Origin: an uncultured Eggerthellaceae bacterium
Lineage (GTDB): Bacteria > Actinomycetota > Coriobacteriia > Coriobacteriales > Eggerthellaceae
Direction of reading: 5' to 3'
Assembly (NCBI GenBank): GCA_934670115.1
Contig: CAKUOV010000041.1
Coordinates: 1 to 20,462, forward strand
DNA: 20,462 nucleotides
The first letter of the stretch is position 1, and each line of letters begins with the position of its first letter. Below the pieces are notes generated by a model. It was not told the DNA's origin, searched no databases, and saw nothing but the letters and a program-made list of their open reading frames with translations. This document shows, one piece after another, positions 1 through 6,226 of this stretch. The position numbers were made by a program, and so were the translations under genes.

Positions 1-76
1 ACCGCCGTGTACGGAACCGTTCGCACGGTGGTGTGAGAGGACGGCACGCCGAATAACGACGTGCCTCCTACTCGAT
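1..76 (+). mobile_element. Group II intron, 3' end (domains V and VI)
   Basis: Bases 2-31 fold as domain V. There is a 9-bp lower helix (2-10 with 23-31) holding a CGC-type catalytic triad at 3-5 whose middle G4 wobbles with T29, a two-base bulge (21-22), a short 3-bp upper helix and a GAAC tetraloop. Bases 35-73 fold as domain VI: 35-37 pair with 71-73, A70 is bulged, 38-41 pair with 66-69, and 43-48 pair with 60-65. The intron would end at T76 in the usual AY dinucleotide, which puts the bulged branch-point A seven bases from the splice site, as in the family. The rest of the ribozyme and any reverse transcriptase gene lie to the left of the window. The upper helix of domain V is shorter than the usual five pairs. 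Confidence 0.85.
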
Positions 77-329
77 TCTGGCGCCGGCATCGGTGGCGCC
101 GACTGCGCGCGCAACAGCGGCGCGTGCCTCTTCTTCGCTCCTGCTTCGTCTTGGGTCCCTTCGCCTAACTTCGTGCTCAATTTTGTATCGTTACGTTTAG
201 CTATTCTCGGTTTTGTATGGTCAAATCATGTATGTTCAGCGCGCTTGCAAAAAGAGTGCAAAAATGAGGAATTAGCTGTAAGCCTGCTCTTAATCAACAG
301 AACAGGTAGGAATAACGCGAAAGGGAATT
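77..329. other. 3' exon / intergenic leader before the foldase gene
   Basis: This is the sequence immediately downstream of the intron splice site. It begins GC-rich, with a GGCGCC-N9-GGCGCC hairpin at 80-100, and turns AT-rich after about 180. The frame starting at 77 is open until a TAA near 340, but it has no recognisable domain and overlaps the start of the next gene, so I do not call it a gene. No convincing promoter was found. A TTGCAA at 245-250 has no good partner -10 box. The exon could be the tail of an interrupted gene or simple intergenic DNA. Confidence 0.4.
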
Positions 330-1475
330 ATGAAACTTAAAGCTTTTGCGGCGGCGGCTTGCACGGTGGCGCTCTCGGCGTCGCTTCTGTGCGGCTTATC
401 TGCCTGCAGCGGCGAATCGGTCGCGGCAACGGTTGGAACGAAGAAGATTTCGGAACAGACCATCACGGATTACATCACGAATTACCGCACGTCACAAGGG
501 CTTGATGACGACAGCACTTTCGCCATGGTTCTTTCTATGTACGGCATGACCCCTGAGTCGTTCCGCGAGAACATCATTGACATGTTCGTGAACCGCGAAC
601 TGGTTTTGCTTGCTGCTCAGGATAAGGGCATGTCGATTGATTCTGCGACTATCGACGAATACGTTGATCAGATGAAATCGAATTACAGCGATGATGCCGC
701 TTGGCAGACCGCTTTGCAAAACGCTGGCCTGACCGAGGAAGAGTATCGCGAAAACATTGAGTACGCGCTTCTGAACAAGCAGCTTTCGGCAAGCTTTGCT
801 GTCTCCGACGATCCCACCGATGAGCAGGTTTTTGCTGTTGCCCAGGATAACTTGAAGTACTTCGAGAAGGCAAAGCGTTCTTCGCATATTCTGTTTGACG
901 CAAGCGATGAGAAAACCGCGAAGGAAGTGCTTGAGAAGATCAACAACGGTACGTTGGACTTCGCAGATGCGGCTTCTCAATATTCGAAGGATACTTCGTC
1001 TGCTGTTAACGGCGGCGATGTCGGTTGGGATTTGCTGACTAGCTTTGTTTCCGAGTATCAGACTGCGCTTGACGGTTTGGAGCTGGGTCAGGTAAGCGAG
1101 CTGGTCGAGAGCCAGTTTGGATATCACATCATCAAGTGCACCGAAGTCATGCCCGCTGACGATAGTGTGAAGTCGCTGTCGGATCTGCCCGAGGCATTCC
1201 AGACGTACTTTAAGCAGCTGGCAACTACCACCAGCTCTTCGTCAACATCCACTTCGACCGCGTTCTCTGTTTGGCTGAACGGCTATCGCACCACGGTTGA
1301 CGTGAAGATTAACGACATGCCGAAGGGTCTGCCGTACGACGTTGACATGACGGCTGCTACCACGAAGTCCTCTTCGTCTTCGAGCGACTCTTCCACAACG
1401 GATACGAGCTCGAACACCAATGCGGCAAGCGAAGAAGCTGGCGATTCTGCTGCTTCCGATGCTTCTGAGAAGTAA
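330..1475 (+). CDS. prsA: PrsA/SurA-like peptidyl-prolyl isomerase lipoprotein
   Basis: A 381-residue extracytoplasmic foldase that should help exported proteins fold on the outer face of the membrane. Residues 1-25 are a signal peptide ending in the lipobox LSAC, so Cys26 is the predicted lipidation site. Residues about 36-165 form the helical SurA-type chaperone region. Residues about 183-272 are a parvulin rotamase domain with the family signatures SSHILF, NGGDVGW and FGYHIIK. The C-terminus is low-complexity Ser/Thr-rich (about 295-311 and 345-381), probably a flexible linker tail. The start ATG follows AAAGGGA at 320-326 at a short distance of 3 bases. It is monocistronic, closed by the terminator at 1499-1530. 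PrsA and SurA-type names are both used for such proteins; the lipobox favours PrsA. Confidence 0.88.
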   Translation: MKLKAFAAAACTVALSASLLCGLSACSGESVAATVGTKKISEQTITDYITNYRTSQGLDDDSTFAMVLSMYGMTPESFRENIIDMFVNRELVLLAAQDKGMSIDSATIDEYVDQMKSNYSDDAAWQTALQNAGLTEEEYRENIEYALLNKQLSASFAVSDDPTDEQVFAVAQDNLKYFEKAKRSSHILFDASDEKTAKEVLEKINNGTLDFADAASQYSKDTSSAVNGGDVGWDLLTSFVSEYQTALDGLELGQVSELVESQFGYHIIKCTEVMPADDSVKSLSDLPEAFQTYFKQLATTTSSSSTSTSTAFSVWLNGYRTTVDVKINDMPKGLPYDVDMTAATTKSSSSSSDSSTTDTSSNTNAASEEAGDSAASDASEK

Positions 1476-1498
1476 AAACGTCTGATTTCGATATTTTT

Positions 1499-1535
1499 AG
1501 AGCCGCAAGCAAAAAAATGTTTGCGGCTCTTCGCT
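1499..1535 (+). terminator. Rho-independent terminator of the foldase gene
   Basis: A 12-bp stem (AGAGCCGCAAGC with its complement at 1519-1530, one G-T pair) closes a loop of eight bases that is nearly all A. It is followed by a weak T-rich stretch. Its descending arm overlaps the -35 box proposed for the tRNA promoter. Confidence 0.75.
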
Positions 1536-1549
1536 TTCTGAGTTATACT
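1521..1549 (+). promoter_or_regulatory. Putative sigma-A promoter of the first tRNA-Ser
   Basis: TTGCGG at 1521-1526 and TATACT at 1544-1549 are separated by 17 bp, with the predicted start near 1556, about 40 bases before the mature tRNA. The leader contains a CAAATA-TATTTG dyad (1567-1572 and 1584-1589). The -35 box sits inside the 3' arm of the preceding terminator stem. Confidence 0.5.
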
Positions 1550-1595
1550 CTTTCCTCGCTACGATGCAAATAGCATTGTGCAATATTTGGCGAAC

Positions 1596-1687
1596 GGAGA
1601 GATGTCCGAGCTGGCCGAAGGAGCACGATTGGAAATCGTGTATGCGCCAAAAGCGTATCTGGGGTTCGAATCCCCATCTCTCCGCCA
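1596..1687 (+). tRNA. tRNA-Ser (anticodon GGA), CCA encoded
   Basis: The 7-bp acceptor stem is GGAGAGA (1596-1602) with TCTCTCC (1677-1683), followed by discriminator G and CCA at 1685-1687. The anticodon stem CACGA/TCGTG encloses loop TTGGAAA, giving anticodon GGA at 1631-1633, which reads UCC and UCU. The long variable arm (about 1641-1658) is typical of class II serine tRNAs. The T-loop GGTTCGAATCC is intact. Confidence 0.96.
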
Positions 1688-1700
1688 TTTGTTTACTCCG

Positions 1701-1727
1701 TCCCCCCAAGTTTACGGGGGATTTTTT
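1701..1727 (+). terminator. Terminator after tRNA-Ser(GGA)
   Basis: The stem TCCCCC (1701-1706) pairs with GGGGGA (1716-1721) around a 9-base loop and is followed by six T residues at 1722-1727. Confidence 0.85.
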
Positions 1728-1776
1728 ATAGGCGCGCATCTGCCTGCGTTTGCGAATGGTGCACCTAATTGAATAT

Positions 1777-1869
1777 GGAGGGATGGCAGAGTGGTTGAAT
1801 GCGGCGGTCTCGAAAACCGTTTTACCTGTAATCCAGGTAACGAGGGTTCGAATCCCTCTTCCTCCGCCA
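1777..1869 (+). tRNA. tRNA-Ser (anticodon CGA), CCA encoded
   Basis: The acceptor stem GGAGGGA (1777-1783) pairs with TTCCTCC (1859-1865, one G-T wobble), then discriminator G and CCA at 1867-1869. The anticodon loop CTCGAAA gives CGA at 1811-1813, reading UCG. The long variable arm is at about 1820-1840 and the T-loop GGTTCGAATCC is intact. It is the second serine tRNA of a tandem pair; each has its own terminator, so they are probably separate transcripts. Confidence 0.96.
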
Positions 1870-1875
1870 GAAACT

Positions 1876-1905
1876 AAAAGGTCGTTCTAACGAACGACCT
1901 TTTTT
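1876..1905 (+). terminator. Terminator after tRNA-Ser(CGA)
   Basis: GGTCGTTC (1880-1887) pairs with GAACGACC (1892-1899) around loop TAAC. The stem is flanked by four A on the left and six T on the right (1900-1905), so it could also act on the opposite strand. Confidence 0.92.
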
Positions 1906-1976
1906 GCTGCCGCTGCGCGCAGGGTTTTGATGACTTGATGCTCTGCGAAATTCATGTTGTTGAAAAATCGCTTCCA

Positions 1977-2165
1977 AATTCGAAGTTGTGATAGGTTGGA
2001 AGTAGGTTGAAGGTGCAAATGAGGGCAATTTTTGGGTGCATGGCCGATAATGAAAAATGCGTCTTTGCAAAACACCAGGTCAAATCTCTTCTTTATTGAA
2101 GTTAGTTTTGTTTCCCAATTGAATTAGAAGTTTGACCTACTTCCAACCTGCATCAACTTCGAATT
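1977..2165. repeat. Element with 31-bp imperfect terminal inverted repeats (MITE-like)
   Basis: The left arm 1977-2007 and the right arm 2135-2165 are inverted copies. Each has a perfect outer block AATTCGAAGTTG, a variable 5-base centre (TGATA against the complement of TGCAT) and a perfect 14-base inner block GGTTGGAAGTAGGT. The 127-bp interior has no credible gene, but carries a further AGGTCAAA (2077-2084) complementary to TTTGACCT (2131-2138). It lies in a gene-free stretch (1906-2316), of which the rest shows nothing recognisable. No clear target-site duplication is visible, so it could be a small non-autonomous element, a long regulatory hairpin or a remnant. Confidence 0.6.
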
Positions 2166-2316
2166 AACCCCCGTTTCTTTAACAACATGGTTCTGAATCA
2201 CTGAATAAAAGGCTGCTTTTAGGGCTTGGCATCAAAGCAATGCGGGCTGACCCCGATTTTACGAACATTCAGAATCAAATCAAGGTAAAAGTGAAGTCGG
2301 ATATTGCGTTTTGCCT

Positions 2317-2344
2317 AAAAAACCGCGCCCCAAGTGAGGCGCGG
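2317..2344 (-). terminator. Terminator of the minus-strand cell-wall protein gene
   Basis: On the minus strand CCGCGCCTC pairs with GGGGCGCGG around loop ACTT (one T-G pair), followed by six T. The same hairpin with a few changed pairs recurs at 4383-4408. Confidence 0.88.
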
Positions 2345-2427
2345 CTGGAGTTCTCGGTTTCTCGTTGCTTTGTTCTTATCCTGTTGCTTAATTGCCATTC
2401 GCCTTTGTGTTTAACGGATGCGCATCA
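2317..2427 (-). repeat. Stop-to-terminator 3' UTR repeat, copy A
   Basis: This 111-bp segment runs from the TGA stop of the cell-wall protein gene to the end of its terminator. It matches 4383-4491 in the same orientation: about 80 percent identity by eye over the terminator-proximal 62 bases, a divergent middle, and 11 of 12 bases at the stop-codon end (TGATGCGCATCC against TGACGCGCATCC). Confidence 0.7.
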
Positions 2428-3222
2428 GACAATCTCAGCCCCCGCGTCTTCTCCGTTGTCCATTACCTCTTCTCCTTCTTCTCTGAGTATCTGAATGAAA
2501 TCGACATGGCCGTTACTGTCTATGTTGGCGTACCCAAGCACAACTCCATTATTGCATATCACAAAATTTGAGCAGTTACGTACCATGGCTCCATGTGGAT
2601 AAGTGCTTGCTGGATATGCATAAGAATAATTGTCGTCTTTAAAGAAATACTGATAAGCCCCTATAGTGTGCAATCCTATGATCATTGTTCCGTAATCGGA
2701 GCTGTAATAGCTCGTGCCAATCTCGCTGCCGCATAAATAATAGGTATAACCATCGCTATCGAGCCAGTTGGTGTTAAGCCTGCCAGAAGGATAGTCGCTA
2801 AAGTGATAATAATCCCAGCGTCCACTATGGTAAATTTCTTCCCATCCATAAACGCATGTTCCATAATTATCGCTAGAGAAACTTACGTTCTGTCCATAGC
2901 TATCTCTGAAATAAAACCAGCCGCCGTCCCAATCGAGCCAACCGGTTTGCATACATCCATCGATAAAATAATACCAGTTCCACTGACCATTGCTATAGAT
3001 TTCTTGCCAACCAGAGGCAGGAATATCATCGTTGTAGTAGTATCAGTAACTGCCATCCTCATCCCAACCGGTATATGCGTATGCTTTTGTCCCCAAACCA
3101 TTTTCACTCTGATCCAATGCGGGCACGGCGGCACAAAGCACGACAGCGGCCATGACGCTTGCCAAGAAAAGAAGTGACCTTTTCGTAGCGCTCAAGAAAA
3201 CAGAACTAATAGACTTTTTCAT
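2425..3222 (-). pseudogene. Secreted cell-wall-binding-repeat protein, interrupted by in-frame TGA
   Basis: Read from ATG at 3222, which follows AAAGGAGGG, one frame runs 265 codons to TGA at 2425-2427, broken only by a TGA at codon 60 (3043-3045). Residues 1 to about 35 form a signal peptide (KK start, hydrophobic core, AVPA). The remainder consists of aromatic, glycine-rich units with TGW, ASGW, QTGW, YGW and WYYF motifs, like choline-binding or cell-wall-binding repeats, so the intact protein should be exported and bind the surface. The stop falls in GSY*YYYN, where a Trp codon (TGG) would fit the repeat pattern. The C-terminal roughly 100 residues lack clear repeats and end in an acidic tail. 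An ATG at 2952 keeps 175 codons open but would lack the signal peptide. A sequencing error or readthrough cannot be excluded. Confidence 0.75.
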
Positions 3223-3295
3223 TCCAACCCTCCTTTATTGTTTGATGGATGATTGGCGTTTGCTAGCAAGCCCTACACTATTGTGCGCTTACAGA

Positions 3296-3379
3296 TGCGG
3301 GGTGCTTATGCAAAAAGCGGATAGCCAATCCGCAATCCCCATAAAAGCAGCCCGCATGCGATAGGGATTAATGCTATCG
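3296..3379. promoter_or_regulatory. Nested dyads between the divergent cell-wall and LysR genes
   Basis: TGCGGGGTGCTTATG (3296-3310) is nearly complementary to 3340-3356. Between them GCGGAT (3317-3322) pairs with ATCCGC (3328-3333). A third dyad, CGATAG-N9-CTATCG (3359-3364 and 3374-3379), lies just before the LysR gene. Its outer flanks CATG and GCATG are also complementary. LysR regulators usually bind dyads in such divergent gaps, so at least the third one is a candidate operator. Confidence 0.5.
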
Positions 3380-3410
3380 TAGCATGAGGGAAAGAAAGGG
3401 GAGGAAGCCA

Positions 3411-4322
3411 GTGAAGATCGAGGTGCTCAGGGAGTTTCTGTGCCTTTGCGAGGAGCTCAGCTACACGAAGGCCGCGCAGCGGCTCTTCATCAACCAGTCC
3501 GCGCTGAGCCGCCACATGGCAAGCCTGGAATCGGAGCTCGGCTGCGCGCTGTTCGATCGGGACCGCCGCTCCGTGGGCCTCACGGGCGCGGGAGCGCTCC
3601 TGCGAAACCGCGCTGCCAGGCTGGTGTCCCTGTATGACGGCATCGTGTCGGAGGTGAGGGCGGAAAGCCTCAGGCACGGCGATGCTATTCGGGTGGGGTA
3701 TCTGCGCGGCGCAGCATCGGACATCCTGCCAGCCGGCAAGAAGCTGTTCCGCCGCAGGTACTCCGACGTGTCGGTAACAGTGAAGTCACTTCATCCCGAT
3801 GAAATGCGCGGCGCGCTCAACGGCGACGAGCTCGATCTCATCGTCTCCATATTCCCGAAGGACCGCGTGCCGCACACGTACGACTCGCGGCTGGTGTTCG
3901 CCGACGAGTTCTCGCTCATGGTGCACCCCTCCAACCCGATTGCCCGCCGCGCTTCCGTTCCCGCCGGGGAAATCCCGCGCCCCGTGCGCGTGCCCGAGGG
4001 CTTCCCCTACGAAAAGGAGCTCGCCGAAAATCTTCTCGCGATGCTCTCCGAGGCGAACATCCCCTTTATGGTATCGGAACCCATTGATGAAGCTGGATCG
4101 ATACCTATGGCGTTTGATGATAAGCGTTGGATATTCGTTCTATGCGATCATTTGAGAGCGATGTTCAAGGATCGCTTCTCCTTCGTGAGAATCGAAGGGG
4201 TCGATTTGAGGTTCGACGTGCGCGCGGCATGGAAGAAGTCGCACTCGAATCCGGCCCTTGCCTTCTTCGCCGAGTGCCTCTGCGATGCGCGCGAGATACA
4301 GGCCCAGGCGCTGAAAGGCTAG
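3411..4322 (+). CDS. LysR-family transcriptional regulator
   Basis: A 303-residue LTTR. The N-terminal winged HTH (about residues 4-60, recognition region TKAAQRLFINQSALSRH at about 19-35) is typical: LREFL, then LSYTKAAQRL, then SRHMASLE and LG.ALFDR. An effector-binding domain follows from about residue 85. I start at GTG 3411 because GGGGAGG (3398-3404) lies six bases upstream and MKIEVLREFL matches the family start. The ATG at 3384 has no ribosome binding site. It is divergent from the broken cell-wall gene, which may be its original target. The first two thirds look more GC-rich than the neighbours, while about 4060-4180 is noticeably AT-richer. The effector is unknown. Confidence 0.9.
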   Translation: MKIEVLREFLCLCEELSYTKAAQRLFINQSALSRHMASLESELGCALFDRDRRSVGLTGAGALLRNRAARLVSLYDGIVSEVRAESLRHGDAIRVGYLRGAASDILPAGKKLFRRRYSDVSVTVKSLHPDEMRGALNGDELDLIVSIFPKDRVPHTYDSRLVFADEFSLMVHPSNPIARRASVPAGEIPRPVRVPEGFPYEKELAENLLAMLSEANIPFMVSEPIDEAGSIPMAFDDKRWIFVLCDHLRAMFKDRFSFVRIEGVDLRFDVRAAWKKSHSNPALAFFAECLCDAREIQAQALKG

Positions 4323-4382
4323 CATATCCAACTAACACCCATCCTGCGCGAAGGCGGCAAGATGCTAATTGTAATTGGCAAG

Positions 4383-4408
4383 AAAAAACGCGCCCCTAGT
4401 GGGACGCG
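4383..4408 (-). terminator. Terminator of the small membrane protein gene
   Basis: On the minus strand CGCGTCCC pairs with GGGGCGCG around loop ACTA (one T-G pair), followed by six T. It is homologous to the terminator at 2317-2344. Confidence 0.88.
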
Positions 4409-4491
4409 GCGGGAACTCTTGATTTCTTGTGGCTTTGCTCTTGCTCCGTCGCACGGCCCTATCCGGCATCGTACACGGAGGATGCGCGTCA
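4383..4491 (-). repeat. Stop-to-terminator 3' UTR repeat, copy B
   Basis: This 109-bp segment starts exactly at the TGA stop of the small membrane protein gene and ends at its terminator. It is the same-orientation partner of 2317-2427. The two copies bracket the cell-wall gene and the LysR gene. Confidence 0.7.
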
Positions 4492-4773
4492 GCAGCCTTC
4501 GGAGGGTTTTGCCTCATCGCCAGGAGCGGACTTGCTGGGAAGCGTCTCTTCCTGCTTCTCTCTCTTGGGAAGATAGATAGCAATAATCAGCGTTGCGAAG
4601 AACGAGATGTAGGTGACCAGGAAGAACACCCAGAAGCTGTAACCTTTCTTGTAGGCGAAATAGGCAATTGCATAGGGGATGACGCCCAGCAAGATGAACC
4701 ATATCAGGATGTTCTGAAGATTCATGGGGTCGAAAAGAAAACCGAGGTCGAACAATCCGTTGATACCGATCAT
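4489..4773 (-). CDS. Small two-helix membrane protein, unknown function
   Basis: A 94-residue protein not recognised as a named family. Residues about 20-40 (ILIWFILLGVIPYAIAYFAY) and about 46-68 (WVFFLVTYISFFATLIIAIYL) are two hydrophobic helices joined by a short lysine-containing loop. A charged, hydrophilic tail of about 25 residues (KREKQEE and so on, ending SEGC) follows. This suggests an inner-membrane hairpin with a cytoplasmic tail. The ATG is preceded by GGAGG (complement of 4781-4785) at 7 bases, a strong site. It stands alone on the minus strand between a LysR gene and a cation transporter and has its own terminator. Its upstream region is rich in dyads. Confidence 0.8.
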   Translation of the reverse strand: MIGINGLFDLGFLFDPMNLQNILIWFILLGVIPYAIAYFAYKKGYSFWVFFLVTYISFFATLIIAIYLPKREKQEETLPSKSAPGDEAKPSEGC

Positions 4774-4790
4774 GAGCGTACCTCCTTCGA

Positions 4791-4911
4791 ATGCGAATTA
4801 AGCTTCTACCTCATCATACTCCGTTATTCTGAGATAATCTCACTCGTTTTTATGCGAATTGCAGACGAGTTATCCATTTTTTGCATAAGTGCATTTTGAT
4901 GCATTTATGCA
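4791..4911. promoter_or_regulatory. Dyad-rich region upstream of the small membrane protein gene
   Basis: It contains a perfect palindrome GAGATAATCTC (4831-4841), the dyad ACTCGT (4842-4847) with ACGAGT (4865-4870), two direct copies of ATGCGAATT (4791-4799 and 4852-4860), and a 30-bp dyad at 4882-4911 made of TGCATAAGTGCAT, spacer TTTG and ATGCATTTATGCA, with one mismatch. A minus-strand TATGAT (4818-4813) is a possible -10 box but lacks a good -35. No U-tract follows the large dyad in the minus direction, so it is not a standard terminator for the upstream transporter gene. Confidence 0.45.
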
Positions 4912-4921
4912 GAGGAAACAT

Positions 4922-6079
4922 TTACCCGCGGTCGATTTTGATAACGCAGAAATACTGCGGGAACTTCTCGGACACATGCTGGGAGATGATGGTTCTCAGC
5001 TCATCTTCGCCAATTTCAACCGCATAAGGCTCGTAGCAATCGAAAATCACATTAGTGCGATTTTCACCAGGCACAATGCGTAAATCGTGAATGCTCAGGC
5101 GTGGGTCAATCTGCGCCACGTCTTCCGAAATCCATTGACGCAGCTTGCTCACGCGCGCATCGCTTGTCACAATGGGATCAAGGTGGATGACCACCGCAAG
5201 ACCTTCGTTCTCAAGAAAGTCCTGCTCAATGGCATCAATAAGCTCGTGACTCGTCAAAATGTCAACAGCCGAATCAACTTCCGCGTGAATGCTTGCGAAC
5301 ACACGACCAGGACCGTAATCGTGCACGATCAGGTCGTGGATGCCTAAAATGCCCTTGTAAGAGAGCATCTTGTTCTCGATAAGCTTTATGGTTTCGGGGT
5401 CGGCAGGCTTGCCTAAAAGGGGGTCAACCGCATCGCGAACCAGCTCCACGCCGCTCCATAAAATGAAGGCAGCCACCGCAAGGCCAACCCATCCGTCCAG
5501 TTCAAACCCGGTAAAGTACGAAATACCCGCCGCAGCAAGAACCGCTGCCGTTGTTATCACGTCGTTGCGGGAATCCACCGATGCCGCCGCCAGCACGCCC
5601 GAGTCAATCTCTTTTCCGACCTGCGCGTTGAATAACATCATCCACAGCTTCACCGCAATAGAAAGAAGCAAGACCGCCACCAGCACGGCGCTGTATTCCA
5701 CCGGCGCGGGGTTCAGTAGCTTTTCGATGCTTCCGCGCGCCAGTTCCACGCCTACGACCAGCACCAACACGGCAACAGACAATCCCGCCAGGTACTCATA
5801 GCGGCCGTGACCGTAGGGATGCCCCGCGTCGGCGGGCTTGCTCGCCAGCTTGAAACCCAGAAGGCTGATAATGTTCGAGGCCGCGTCGGACAAGTTGTTT
5901 ACAGCATCGGCGACAATGGAAATGGAACCCGCAGCAAGGCCAATGGCCGCCTTCGCCGCGCATAGCAGCGTGTTCAGCGCAATGCCCACAACGCTCGCGC
6001 GCATTCCAACGGCCTGGCGCCCTTTCGTGGTGGCCGCGGCTTCCTTGTTTCCAACTATTTTATTCACCGAGAATAGCAT
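4922..6079 (-). CDS. Cation diffusion facilitator, probably Mn(II)-type exporter
   Basis: A 385-residue CDF transporter with about six membrane helices and a cytoplasmic domain from about residue 210. Such proteins export divalent metal in exchange for protons. Family motifs are VADAVNNLSDAASN in helix 2, HPYGHGRYEYLAG after helix 2 and ASVDSRNDVITT in helix 5. The transport site reads N61-xxx-D65 with D169-xxx-D173. In characterised CDFs the zinc exporters have a His in helix 5, while N-D/D-D combinations occur in manganese exporters such as MntE, so manganese is the inferred substrate. At 385 residues it is longer than the typical 300: it has an extended C-terminal part with a second ferredoxin-like stretch (about 300-385). 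The start ATG has AAAGGA eight bases upstream. Confidence 0.88.
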   Translation of the reverse strand: MLFSVNKIVGNKEAAATTKGRQAVGMRASVVGIALNTLLCAAKAAIGLAAGSISIVADAVNNLSDAASNIISLLGFKLASKPADAGHPYGHGRYEYLAGLSVAVLVLVVGVELARGSIEKLLNPAPVEYSAVLVAVLLLSIAVKLWMMLFNAQVGKEIDSGVLAAASVDSRNDVITTAAVLAAAGISYFTGFELDGWVGLAVAAFILWSGVELVRDAVDPLLGKPADPETIKLIENKMLSYKGILGIHDLIVHDYGPGRVFASIHAEVDSAVDILTSHELIDAIEQDFLENEGLAVVIHLDPIVTSDARVSKLRQWISEDVAQIDPRLSIHDLRIVPGENRTNVIFDCYEPYAVEIGEDELRTIISQHVSEKFPQYFCVIKIDRG

Positions 6080-6107
6080 GGTGATCCTTTCAAGACGTCT
6101 TTGTTAG

Positions 6108-6165
6108 CCATTGTATGACAGTTTCAAAAGAACCTCGCTGTTTTTTGCGCTTTAACGTACAATGG
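6108..6165. promoter_or_regulatory. Divergent promoter region with mirrored TACAAT boxes
   Basis: CCATTGTA (6108-6115) and TACAATGG (6158-6165) are perfect inverted copies. Each contains TACAAT pointing toward the gene it precedes: minus strand for the cation exporter, plus strand for the acidic protein. Both fit as -10 boxes but neither has a recognisable -35 at the right distance. Confidence 0.4.
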
Positions 6166-6226
6166 TTATTCTTGGAGCGGGGAAGCTTCAAAGCTTGAAA
6201 TAAATGAAACCGAGAAAGGATTTCTT

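Noticed and set aside
2240..2494. Plus-strand frame of 84 codons between the repeat element and the cell-wall gene
   Set aside because: It crosses the minus-strand terminator and the 3' end of the cell-wall gene, has no ribosome binding site and a peptide without recognisable features.
3043..3045. Alternative genetic code (TGA as Trp) considered
   Set aside because: TGA serves as the natural stop of this same gene and of the small membrane protein gene, so a reassigned code is unlikely.
4362..4899. Plus-strand frames after the LysR gene
   Set aside because: They run antisense through the small membrane protein gene, which has a strong ribosome binding site, two clear helices and its own terminator.
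4882..4911. 30-bp dyad considered as terminator of the cation exporter
   Set aside because: In the exporter's direction it is followed by A residues rather than T, so it lacks the U-tract of an intrinsic terminator.
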